From the NCBI GenBank assembly GCA_029259655.1, contig JAJDET010000090.1:1-37204 (forward strand): 37,204 bases of DNA, in the 5' to 3' direction. The stretch is from Planctomycetota bacterium (GTDB lineage Bacteria > Planctomycetota > UBA1135 > GCA-002686595). The notes under the pieces were generated by a model. It was not told the DNA's origin, searched no databases, and saw only the letters and a list, made by a program, of their open reading frames with translations. Each line of letters begins with the position of its first letter. The stretch's first letter is position 1. Positions 26,727 to 34,248 of the stretch are shown here, one piece after another. The translations under genes and the position numbers were made by a program.

Positions 26727-28178
26727 TCACTCGGGGGAAGTGTCGTCGTCTTTGCCGTCACCCGGAGGATCGGGGTCGTCGTAGACGTATCCCACTCCGG
26801 TGAGGTCGTCGCGCAAGGTGGCGTCGAGCTCCGTTCTCCCCGCGCTCCGCCGAATGCTGCGCGCCTCGCGCACCCAGAACGAGAGCTCCGCCTCGAGCTC
26901 CGCGAGGCGCTCCGGATTGTTCCTGGAGAGGTCGCGGCGTTCGCGCGGATCGAACGTGAGGTCGTAGAGCTCGTAGCGCTTCTCGCCGCCCCGGTGGACG
27001 AGCTTCCAGTTCCCCGATCGAAGTGCGCGGTGTGCGCCGGGTGAGGCCGTCCTCGTGAGGATCGGCGCGTGCCGCGTGACCGTGTCGCGGTGACCGTCTT
27101 CGAGCGCCGCGATGAGGTCCGCGAAGCTGTGACTCGTCTCCGGGTGAGGCGTCCTCAGGCCGAACAGCGCCCGCAGGGTCGGGTAGACGTCGACCAGGCC
27201 GATCGGGCTCTCGATACGACGTCCGCCGTGCTCGCCGCCCGGCATGCGTATGACCAGCGGCACGCGAATCATCTCCTCGTAGACCGTTCCGCTGTGCTGG
27301 AAGACGCCGTGCTGGCCGAAGGCCTCGCCGTGGTCGGAGAGCACCACCCACAGGGTCGAGTCCAGGAGCTCGTTCCTCTCCAGGGCGAGCTCGATCGTCG
27401 CGAGCATCGAGTCGATGTAGTGGATCGAGGAGTCGTAGAGGTCGACGATCGCCTGTCGCAGGGGCGGGCGCGCCTTCCTCGCTCCCGTGGTCAGTGGATC
27501 CAGCGTCTCGAGGCTGCCGGCCTTCATGCTCGGCAGGTGACCGGCGAAGACCTCGCGGTGTGCATCCGCGGGAGCGTAGGGCGCGTGCGGCGGCATGAAG
27601 TGGTAGTAGCCGAAGAACGGGACGTCGCTCTCCCGCTCCAGCTCTCGCTTCAGGTGCCGCAGGACCTTCTGCGGGACGACGTGCACCTCGCCCTCCTTCA
27701 GGTCCGGAGGGCGCTCGAGCAGGAACTCGTCGAAGCCGCGATCGAAGCCGAACCGCGGGTGGACCCGCATGTTGGTCGACGCCGCGAAGGTCCGGTAACC
27801 CGCCTCCCGAAACGCCTCGGCGAGCAGGGTGAAGTCCTCGGACAGGACGTCTCCGGCCTCCGTCACGTCGTGCACGTCGACGATCTCTCCCGTCATGATC
27901 GACGCGACCGAGGCGAGCGTGTACGGGGCGGCGGCCGTGACGTCCTCGAACACGATCGACTCGTCCGCCAGCCGGTCGAGGAAGGGCGCTGTCTCGCGCT
28001 CGTATCCGTAGGTCGAGAGGTGCCCGACCGCACAGGCGTCGATCAGCGTGATCAGGACGTTCGCGCCCGCTAGCGGCGCGACCGGAGGCACCGGCGGCTC
28101 CTCGCTGCAGGCCTGGCAGGCGAGTGCGAGCAAGATCGCGGAGCGAGAGCCCGTGCGGAGCCCGTGTTCGAAGGCCAT
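26727..28178 (-). CDS. sulfatase/phosphodiesterase-like lipoprotein
   Basis: 483 residues. A lipoprotein-like signal ends near LALACQAC (Cys21 or Cys24). The body is the alkaline-phosphatase-superfamily sulfatase fold: metal ligand D47 in TLIDACAVGHLSTYGY, then ETAPFLDRLA, and later LSDHGEAFGQHG with the second metal pair, EEMIRVPLVIRMPGG, and the C-terminal ALRSGNWKLVHRGGEKRYELYDLTFDPRE block. The nucleophile block reads PYTLASVASIMTG with T87 where true sulfatases have the Cys or Ser that becomes formylglycine, and the CxPxR core is missing. It is therefore unlikely to be a classical sulfatase and may be a Thr-nucleophile phosphodiesterase or phosphotransferase. An ATG 27 bases upstream is possible, but that start overlaps the divergent gene. 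Confidence 0.82.
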   Translation of the reverse strand: MAFEHGLRTGSRSAILLALACQACSEEPPVPPVAPLAGANVLITLIDACAVGHLSTYGYERETAPFLDRLADESIVFEDVTAAAPYTLASVASIMTGEIVDVHDVTEAGDVLSEDFTLLAEAFREAGYRTFAASTNMRVHPRFGFDRGFDEFLLERPPDLKEGEVHVVPQKVLRHLKRELERESDVPFFGYYHFMPPHAPYAPADAHREVFAGHLPSMKAGSLETLDPLTTGARKARPPLRQAIVDLYDSSIHYIDSMLATIELALERNELLDSTLWVVLSDHGEAFGQHGVFQHSGTVYEEMIRVPLVIRMPGGEHGGRRIESPIGLVDVYPTLRALFGLRTPHPETSHSFADLIAALEDGHRDTVTRHAPILTRTASPGAHRALRSGNWKLVHRGGEKRYELYDLTFDPRERRDLSRNNPERLAELEAELSFWVREARSIRRSAGRTELDATLRDDLTGVGYVYDDPDPPGDGKDDDTSPE

Positions 28179-28187
28179 GCAGCGCCG

Positions 28188-28194
28188 TACGATA
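28188..28194. promoter_or_regulatory. overlapping divergent -10 sites (TACGAT / TATCGT)
   Basis: The heptamer TACGATA gives TACGAT on the plus strand (10 bases before the ATG at 28204) and TATCGT on the minus strand (10 bases before the sulfatase-like ATG at 28178). The two promoters would share the same DNA, so only one can be used at a time. Confidence 0.35.
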
Positions 28195-28227
28195 GCACAC
28201 CCCATGACGCGAGCCGAGGAGGACGAA

Positions 28228-29514
28228 ATGGCTGCCGGGAGCGAGGTGCGCTTCCATCCGAGCGCGCTGAAGAGCGGGTTCGCGACGTCGGCGGCTGCAC
28301 GCTTCTACGAGTTGATCGGGAAGGAGCGCCGGCTCGAGGACGTGACCCGCGCCATGCGCGGCTATGTCCAGGAGTTGCGGCCCCCGGTCGTCGGCGCCAT
28401 GCAGGTCACCTGTTCCGACGAGGCCGAACGGGAGTGCATCGAGGATTTTCAGCGCAACTTCGTGCGCTACCTCCTGCCCTCGCTGAAGTTCTCCAGCAAG
28501 GCGTCGTTCCAGGTCGCGACCCTCGGCGGGCGCTACGAGTGGGGCTCGGTGCGCATCGCCGAGGACCACTACGCGATGGCACGCGGTGCGGACGCGTGGA
28601 AGCTGCTCCTGGTCAAGGTCAACGCGCACGTCTCGGTGGAGGAGGTCGACGGAGTGCCTCGTTACGGGAAGATGGAGCGCTACCACACGGAGTCCGTGTT
28701 CTGTGGAGCGCTTCACGCCCTGCTCGAAGGTGGCGTCCTGCCGTTCGCCGACGATCTCCGCGAGAGCTTCTCGATCGAGGACATCGATAGGATCTCGGAG
28801 CTCGCCGACCCCGCGCAGGTCGACGTCGAGCTGCGCTCGCTCCTCGCCGCGGTCACGAGCGCGCGCCTCCAGGCGCGCCGTGCCGTCATCGACATCCAGG
28901 ACTACGAGCCGGTCTCCCCGACCCTCTACCTCGTCGTCCCCTGCGTGACACTCAACCGGCGCCAACACGACTCGGAGATTCCGGTCGGAATTTACACCTG
29001 CGACCGGCGCGAGGGAGTCGCTCACGATGAGTACTGCGGGCTCGAGGACATTCCTTCGGAGTACCGTGTCGAGCGCGATCGCGGGCAACTCGTCGTGACC
29101 GACGACGGCTACGACAAGCCGCGTCTCGCACGTGATCACCGCTCGCTCGTGATCGACGAGTGGCGGCGCGGGAAACGGGACGTGGGGGAGTGGCACCCGC
29201 GCCTGGACGAGCTCCTGCGCGTCACGGAGGCCGAGAGACCCCACCACGGCGAGCACACGATGGCGAAGGCAGCGTTGAAGACGCTGCTCGTGGCCGCACT
29301 CGAGCTGGCACCGATCCCAGCCGCCGTGGTCCTCTTCGGCGCGGGCCTCGTCAACGTCCACCACGCCGCCAAGGCGCATCGCCTGGCCCGATCATCGGCG
29401 GAGGACGAGACCGCGCGCCGGATGTTGCGCGAGGTCGAGGGCAGGATCGACGAGCTCTCGCAGGAACAGGCTCGCCACCTCGTGGAGCTCCTGCTCCAGG
29501 AGTACGGACGCTAG
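28228..29514 (+). CDS. unrecognised 428-residue protein
   Basis: I do not recognise a family. The start at 28228 is chosen for a perfect AGGAGG five bases upstream; an ATG at 28204, eight codons earlier, is possible because a -10-like TACGAT precedes it. Codon use is like its neighbours. Residues 1-340 look like a soluble mixed alpha/beta region. It has a well-structured central stretch (GGRYEWGSVRIAEDHYA at 100-116, then WKLLLVKVNAHVSV) with histidines at 114, 134 and 153. Residues 349-377 are hydrophobic (one span or a hairpin), and 388-426 form a charged helix likely to be a coiled coil. It has no export signal, so it may be cytoplasmic with a C-terminal membrane anchor. It is divergent from the sulfatase-like gene and convergent with the oxygenase gene. 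Confidence 0.8.
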   Translation: MAAGSEVRFHPSALKSGFATSAAARFYELIGKERRLEDVTRAMRGYVQELRPPVVGAMQVTCSDEAERECIEDFQRNFVRYLLPSLKFSSKASFQVATLGGRYEWGSVRIAEDHYAMARGADAWKLLLVKVNAHVSVEEVDGVPRYGKMERYHTESVFCGALHALLEGGVLPFADDLRESFSIEDIDRISELADPAQVDVELRSLLAAVTSARLQARRAVIDIQDYEPVSPTLYLVVPCVTLNRRQHDSEIPVGIYTCDRREGVAHDEYCGLEDIPSEYRVERDRGQLVVTDDGYDKPRLARDHRSLVIDEWRRGKRDVGEWHPRLDELLRVTEAERPHHGEHTMAKAALKTLLVAALELAPIPAAVVLFGAGLVNVHHAAKAHRLARSSAEDETARRMLREVEGRIDELSQEQARHLVELLLQEYGR

Positions 29515-29524
29515 CGGGCTAGCG
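29509..29524. terminator. CTAG inverted repeat holding both stop codons
   Basis: CGCTAG (29509-29514), a CGGG loop and CTAGCG (29519-29524) form a perfect inverted repeat. Both convergent genes use its TAG triplets as stop codons. It is short for a terminator but placed to work in both directions. Confidence 0.4.
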
Positions 29525-30421
29525 ACGGATCCTGTGCAGTGCCTGCACCAGGAACGGCGGCAAGAACCGCGTGACGATCGTCCAGAACTCCAGCGGTGAG
29601 AAGGACTTCGTCTGACGTCGCCGCTTGAGGAGCGCGTGGACGACGGGCGGGCAGACCCGGCGCCACAGAGGATGCGGCAGTGGGTGGGCGCGATCGGTGC
29701 GGTGGACGAAGTCCGGTTCGCAAACGTCGTATCCCGTCTGCACCGAAACAGGCAAGTCCGCCGTGTAGTAGCACATCGCGATCGACTTCCTCGTCATCTC
29801 CTCCGGACACCGGATGGGCACGGGGAATCCGTGCAACGCGCCCGCGGTGACGTCCTGGACAACCAGCCTGTTCCACACGGGTAGGTAGCTGGCGCTCTTC
29901 TCGAGCTTGTCGTCCCAGAGCTCCAGCGCGCCTCCGTACTCCTCCTTCCAGTCCTTGTTCAGGTACAGGATGAGGTTGATCCGGCGGAACATGTGCAGGT
30001 GCTTCGCCCAGTTGAAGTCGGAGTGGAGCTCGAGGAACCCGCCGCTCCGGATCTGGTGCAAGCCGCCGCCGTGGAGGTAGGGGTCCGAGATGAGCTTGCG
30101 TATTCCCGTGAGCTCCTCGAGGAACCCCAGGAACCGCGGCGATCCGAGCTCGCCGAACAGGTATCTCGTGTAGGGCCCGACATCTTCGCGCGGCCCCGTT
30201 ATCTGCTTGTTCTTCGACTTCTTAGGCTTTTCGAGGAGCTGCCACTGGCCCGAGTCGGGGCTCGGAAACTCCTCGTCGACTCTCTCGAGCAGTTCATCGG
30301 AGACGATGTCGTCGAGCTGCGCGTGCGGGAACGGTTCCGCGTTCCGGTACTCCTCCCCCTTTTTCCGGCACACGGATTCGAGGTCACGGAAAGGCTCTTC
30401 CTGCAACTCGATGTCGATCAC
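29519..30421 (-). CDS. 2OG-Fe(II) oxygenase (prolyl-4-hydroxylase type)
   Basis: 300 residues from a GTG start. The iron site is HSD at 133-135 (LELHSDFNW) with the distal His197 (GALHGFP), and R211 (TRKSIAMCYYT) is placed to bind the 2-oxoglutarate carboxylate. RRINLILYLNKDW...YGGALELWD (146-170) is the typical strand block of the P4H/2OG-FeII_Oxy_3 family. The enzyme should hydroxylate an amino acid, a peptide or a carrier-bound intermediate using O2 and 2-oxoglutarate. It is the last gene of the minus-strand arm of the NRPS locus, 67 bp after the aminotransferase gene, so a role in making or tailoring the peptide is likely. A near-consensus TATACT ten bases before the GTG could give it an extra promoter. 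Confidence 0.87.
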   Translation of the reverse strand: MIDIELQEEPFRDLESVCRKKGEEYRNAEPFPHAQLDDIVSDELLERVDEEFPSPDSGQWQLLEKPKKSKNKQITGPREDVGPYTRYLFGELGSPRFLGFLEELTGIRKLISDPYLHGGGLHQIRSGGFLELHSDFNWAKHLHMFRRINLILYLNKDWKEEYGGALELWDDKLEKSASYLPVWNRLVVQDVTAGALHGFPVPIRCPEEMTRKSIAMCYYTADLPVSVQTGYDVCEPDFVHRTDRAHPLPHPLWRRVCPPVVHALLKRRRQTKSFSPLEFWTIVTRFLPPFLVQALHRIRR

Positions 30422-30431
30422 GGCACCGCGC

Positions 30432-30437
30432 AGTATA
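30432..30437 (-). promoter_or_regulatory. candidate -10 (TATACT) for oxygenase gene
   Basis: Minus-strand TATACT, the closest match to TATAAT in this set, lies 10 bases before the GTG at 30421 inside the 67-bp space after the aminotransferase gene. Confidence 0.42.
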
Positions 30438-30488
30438 CCGCGCGCGCGCGTTCCTGACCGCCGAACGGCGCGCGGCCTCTCGAGCAGC

Positions 30489-31508
30489 TCACGACGCGAG
30501 ATCCGCCAGCGCGTCGAGCAATCGGGCGAGCTCTCTCCGCGGCGGGACCGTGATGCGAACGAAGCTCGCCGTCGGGGGGGACGCGAACCGGCGCACTGCG
30601 ATCTTGCGTGCGAGGAGTGCCGACTGCACGTGCTCCGCATCGTGTTCGGAGTGCGACGCAAGGACGGCGACGAAGTCCGAGGGCGGGACGTCGAATCCGA
30701 GCTCCTCCAGGCCGCGCACCAGCTCGGCTTTGCACGCGAGGAGCTCGCTCTTCATCTCCTCGAAGTGCGAGCGCCGGCGTATCGCCTCGATTGCCATTAC
30801 CTGTCCGAACCCGTTGACGTTGAACGCGTCCTTGCGCGCGAGCATCTCGGCGACGAGCGCTTTGTCCGCGATGCAGTAGCCGACCCTCAGGCCGGCCAGC
30901 GCGTAGAACTTGGAGAAGCTGCGGACGAACGCGACGTTCGCGGGAAGCGGCGACGGGATGGAATGCCCCGCGTACTCGCCGTAGACGTTGTCCCAGATGA
31001 GGAAGGAGTCGCTGCGGTCGGCAAGGGCCATCAGCTCGGAAGGATCGACGCTCCTGCCCGTGATGCCGTTGGGCGAGTCCACCAGTGCGAGCCCGCGGAA
31101 GTTCGCCGTTTCGATTCGCCCCGTCTCGAACGCGTTCCCGGGAAGCGTGCGGAGCTCGAGGTCGAGTCGCTCTGCGAGCATCGGGTAGACCTTGAAGCAG
31201 ACGTCCAGGCAGTGCACCGCGTCGTGCGTCTTCCCGAGCAGGCTCAGGAGGTCGGCGAGCACCTCGTCGGAACCGTTGCCGACGAAGACCCGCTCGGGTC
31301 CCACGCCGTAGAGCTCTCCGAGGGCCTCGCGCAACGGGAGACTCGTCGCGTCGGGATAGGACGCGATCGCCGCCTTCTCGACGCACGCCCGCGCTGCGTC
31401 CACCGTCCACTCGGGTCCCGCGAAGAGATTCTCGTTGCGGTGGAGACAGAGCACGTCGTCCGCGTCCACCTGGACTCCCGGGTCGTACTTCGCGGAGAAG
31501 TCCGTCAC
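30489..31508 (-). CDS. PLP aminotransferase, HisC-like
   Basis: 339 residues of fold-type I class I/II aminotransferase. RNEN (24-27), YPDATSLPLREALGELYGV, and VGNGSDEVLADLL (PLP phosphate site) come first; then DSPNGITG (N147), WDNVYGEY (D173), SFSKFYALAGLRVGY (PLP Lys200, R208), and R316 in the SFVRITV strand for the substrate carboxylate. The pattern is closest to histidinol-phosphate aminotransferase and its relatives, which also make aromatic or unusual amino acids. There are no other histidine-synthesis genes here. Its GTG start overlaps the stop of the condensation-enzyme gene (GTGA on the minus strand, 31505-31508), so it most likely supplies an amino-acid building block for the NRPS rather than histidine. 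Confidence 0.88.
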   Translation of the reverse strand: MTDFSAKYDPGVQVDADDVLCLHRNENLFAGPEWTVDAARACVEKAAIASYPDATSLPLREALGELYGVGPERVFVGNGSDEVLADLLSLLGKTHDAVHCLDVCFKVYPMLAERLDLELRTLPGNAFETGRIETANFRGLALVDSPNGITGRSVDPSELMALADRSDSFLIWDNVYGEYAGHSIPSPLPANVAFVRSFSKFYALAGLRVGYCIADKALVAEMLARKDAFNVNGFGQVMAIEAIRRRSHFEEMKSELLACKAELVRGLEELGFDVPPSDFVAVLASHSEHDAEHVQSALLARKIAVRRFASPPTASFVRITVPPRRELARLLDALADLAS

Positions 31509-33085
31509 GACGAACGCCTCCGACGGATCGACTTCAGCTTGTTCTTCATCGATTCCTCGAAGTTCCGGCCCGCGGCCGCCTCGACCTCACGGTCCCTTCT
31601 TGCGAGCCCGGCAACGAGCTCTTCCAGCGTGTCCTCCGGCCGCTCGAGCACGAGGTCGAGCAGCGTCTCGTAGCGCCGGACCATACGTGCGATCGTCTCT
31701 TCCTCGTAGAGATCGCGGCTGTACTCGATCGTCCCGTGGATGCCTCCCGGCATGTCCCAGAGGAAGGCTGCGACGTCGTAGCGGGAGTTGTCGTACTGGA
31801 CGCTGACCGGCGTCATGACGAGCTCGGGCAGCTCCAGCGTCTCGATCATCCCCGCCGCGAGACCGTAGCCGTAGACGGCCGGGTTGTGGTCGGGCGTCAG
31901 GAGCGAGAACTGCACCTGGAAGAGCGGGTTCTTCGAGAGGTCGCGCTCCGGTTGCACCTCGTTGACGATGCGGGTCAGGGGGAGGTCCTGGTGGGACCAC
32001 GCGCCGAGCGTCACCTTCTTCGCGCGCTCGAGGATCTCCGCGAAAGTCGGGTTCCCCGAGAGGTCCGTGCGCAGGATCAGCATGTTCACCAGGAAACCGA
32101 TCACACCCTCGAGCTCGCTCCGGTTGCGGTGCGCGAGCGCCGAGCCGATGACGACGTCGGTCTCGCGACTGTAGTCGTACATCAGTACGTCGAAGCCGGC
32201 GAGCAGCGTCATGAACAGCGTGACACCGCGGCGCTGCGACAGGGCCCGGAGCTCGTCGCTCTTCTTCCTGGAGAGCTGCATCGTCACGTGTCCGCCGCGG
32301 AACGACTGGACCGCGGGCCGCGGTCGATCGGTCGGGAGCGTCACACCCGCGATCTCGCCGGCGAGCTCCTGCCGCCAGTAGTCCAGGTGCTCCTCGAGGG
32401 CTTTCCCTGCGAGCTCCGCCCGCTGCCACGCCGCGAAGTCCCCGATCTGGAGTGTCGGCTCGGAGAGCGGTGACGGGCGTCCCTCCCGGTACGCCCGGTA
32501 GAGCTGGTCGAGCTCCCGCGTGAAGACTCCCATCGACCAGCCGTCGGTGACGATGTGGTGGAAGTTGAGGACGAGGACGTGCTCCTGGGCCGTGAGCCGC
32601 AGGAGGAACGCGCGGAAGAGGGGCCCTTCCGCCATGTCGAACACCCGGTGCGCCTCCTCGGTCGCCAGCCTCTGGACCTCGGCCTCGGCCTCGGCCCGAC
32701 CCAGGCCTCCGAGGTCGGTGATCGGGAGCGAGAAGGGGCCCGCCGGGCGCGGGACCTGGTAGGGGAGGCCGTCCCGAAGGGTCAGGACGGTCCGCAGCGA
32801 CTCGTGACGCCGGACGATCTCCCCCAGACTCCGCGCGAGGGCCCCCGAATCCAGGCGGCCGGTCAGCCGGACGGCTCCCGGCACGTTGTGGAGGGCGCGC
32901 TCGGGCTCCAGCTGGTCGAGGAACCAGACGGCCTCCTGGGCGAAGGAGAGCCGCACCGGGCCCTCGGGGCGGCGCGGAATCGCGCGCTCACCGGCCCCGG
33001 CGATGCCCTTCTCCCTCAGGAGCCGGGCCAGGAGCTCGCGCCGCTCGGGCGTGAGGGAGGTGTGGTTCGGTCTTCGGCCGGCCAT
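31505..33085 (-). CDS. stand-alone NRPS condensation-domain protein
   Basis: 526 residues. LTPERRELLARLLRE (11-25) is the leader helix found before many NRPS condensation domains, followed by RLSFAQEAVWFLDQLEP (C1 block). The catalytic motif is intact, HHIVTDG at 176-182. Later blocks are present: VTLPTDRPRP, the GVTLFMTLLAGFDVLMY helix, DVVIGSALAHRNRSELEGVIGFLVNMLILRTD, and LPLTRIVNEVQPERDLSKNPLFQVQFS. There is no adenylation or carrier domain and the gene ends cleanly with a basic tail, so this is a free-standing amide-forming enzyme. It probably joins a carrier-bound aminoacyl group to a second amine or acts in release. The start at 33085 is preceded by TAGGAT. It is the first gene of the minus arm, divergent from the methyltransferase. 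Confidence 0.9.
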   Translation of the reverse strand: MAGRRPNHTSLTPERRELLARLLREKGIAGAGERAIPRRPEGPVRLSFAQEAVWFLDQLEPERALHNVPGAVRLTGRLDSGALARSLGEIVRRHESLRTVLTLRDGLPYQVPRPAGPFSLPITDLGGLGRAEAEAEVQRLATEEAHRVFDMAEGPLFRAFLLRLTAQEHVLVLNFHHIVTDGWSMGVFTRELDQLYRAYREGRPSPLSEPTLQIGDFAAWQRAELAGKALEEHLDYWRQELAGEIAGVTLPTDRPRPAVQSFRGGHVTMQLSRKKSDELRALSQRRGVTLFMTLLAGFDVLMYDYSRETDVVIGSALAHRNRSELEGVIGFLVNMLILRTDLSGNPTFAEILERAKKVTLGAWSHQDLPLTRIVNEVQPERDLSKNPLFQVQFSLLTPDHNPAVYGYGLAAGMIETLELPELVMTPVSVQYDNSRYDVAAFLWDMPGGIHGTIEYSRDLYEEETIARMVRRYETLLDLVLERPEDTLEELVAGLARRDREVEAAAGRNFEESMKNKLKSIRRRRSS

Positions 33086-33099
33086 GGGTGCTCGCGGAG

Positions 33100-33105
33100 A
33101 TCCTA
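33100..33105 (-). promoter_or_regulatory. candidate -10 (TAGGAT) for minus biosynthetic arm
   Basis: Minus-strand TAGGAT lies 14 bases before the ATG at 33085, in the 172-bp space between the two arms of the NRPS locus. Confidence 0.28.
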
Positions 33106-33159
33106 GCGCCGCTCGCCCTCTTCCGGCCGCTCGGGGGGAACCGATTAAGGGTGAGCGGC

Positions 33160-33165
33160 TAGAAT
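33160..33165 (+). promoter_or_regulatory. candidate -10 (TAGAAT) for plus biosynthetic arm
   Basis: TAGAAT is a five-of-six match to TATAAT, 92 bases before the methyltransferase ATG. No good -35 is seen at 17 bases. It is the best plus-strand promoter-like site in this divergent region. Confidence 0.25.
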
Positions 33166-33257
33166 CACGGACTTTCCCCAGCCCCGAAACGTTCGGCCGG
33201 GCCGCCTCCCAGGGCCCCCCGGAGAGCCGCCGTTCCGCGAACATCCGACGACCCCTC

Positions 33258-34244
33258 ATGGCCCAAGAGACCACCCGTATCTTCAACTCCGCGATCGGGG
33301 CCTCCGCGATCGCCGCGAGCTTCGAGCTGGGAATTCTGGACGAGCTCTCCAGGAGCGATCCGCTCGACATCGAGGCGTTCAGCGACAAGGCGGACCTGAC
33401 GCCCTGGTCCGTGGCGTCGATCCTCGACGTCCTGGCGGGCTTCGGGATCGTCGTGGTCTCCGACGACAAGAAGACGGCGCGGCGCGGCCCCGAGTTCGAC
33501 GGCGCTTTCGAGGACAAGGGCTACTTCCTGTGGCTCATGCGGGGCTACGGGAACCTCCTGCACAACCTCGCGAGCATCGTGAAGAACGGGAACTGCACGA
33601 TGGAGGGCATCGCTCGCGACGGGAAGTACATCGCGATGGCCGGCCGCGACTACGGAGCACAGTTCGTCGACCCTCACTTCAACGCGGCGATCGAGGAAGA
33701 GCCCTTCACCGTGGCGGCCGACCTCGGCTGCGGGAGCGCCGAGCGCCTGATCGGCCTCGCCAAGGCGCGCTCCGAGTTTCGCGGAGTCGGCGTCGAGGTC
33801 AACAAGGGCGCCGTGGACCTCGCCCGCCGCTCGATCCGCCAGGCCGGACTCGAGGAGCGCGTGAAGGTCGTCCACTTCGACGTCAAGAACCTCGTGTATC
33901 AGCCGGAGTTCGAGGACGTGGAGGTGCTGTTCAGCTTCTTCATGGGGCACGACCTGTGGCCGCGGCCCAACTGCCTCAAGGCGTTCCGCTCGATTCGCTC
34001 CGCTTTCCCGAGCCTCAAGCGCTTCCTCTTCTGCGACACGTACCGCTCGGACGTCGAGCCCGGAGACGAGCCTATCTTCACGCTGGGCTTCGAGTTCACG
34101 CACGCGTTGATGGGCCAGTACATCCCCTCGGTCGCCGAGTGGGAGGACCTCTTCGGGGAGGCGGGCTGGTCCTGCAGCACTCGCCGGGACATCTCGATCC
34201 CCTACAGCTCCATCTTCGACTTGCGTCCGGTGGCGGAAGCCTGA
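33258..34244 (+). CDS. SAM-dependent methyltransferase
   Basis: 328 residues. The N-terminal third (about residues 1-90) is a helical winged-helix-like dimerisation domain as in O-methyltransferases (AIGASAIAASFELGILDEL, then SVASILDVLAGFGIVVV). The SAM-binding Rossmann domain begins with AADLGCGSAERL (motif I, 154-163), then GVGVEVNKGAVDLARR (motif II) and VKVVHFDVKNL (motif III). It probably methylates an oxygen, nitrogen or carbon of the NRPS intermediate or product; the target atom cannot be read. The start at 33258 follows from the domain start; there is no ribosome site, and the open frame upstream runs into the divergent gene. The stop is four bases before the NRPS start, so the two are co-transcribed. 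Confidence 0.85.
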   Translation: MAQETTRIFNSAIGASAIAASFELGILDELSRSDPLDIEAFSDKADLTPWSVASILDVLAGFGIVVVSDDKKTARRGPEFDGAFEDKGYFLWLMRGYGNLLHNLASIVKNGNCTMEGIARDGKYIAMAGRDYGAQFVDPHFNAAIEEEPFTVAADLGCGSAERLIGLAKARSEFRGVGVEVNKGAVDLARRSIRQAGLEERVKVVHFDVKNLVYQPEFEDVEVLFSFFMGHDLWPRPNCLKAFRSIRSAFPSLKRFLFCDTYRSDVEPGDEPIFTLGFEFTHALMGQYIPSVAEWEDLFGEAGWSCSTRRDISIPYSSIFDLRPVAEA

Positions 34245-34248
34245 GCAA

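Noticed and set aside
26758..29379. An 873-codon minus-strand open frame across the sulfatase-like gene and the unrecognised 428-residue gene
   Set aside because: It lies out of frame over one gene and antisense to another and gives compositionally biased sequence; the overlapped genes have better starts and motifs.
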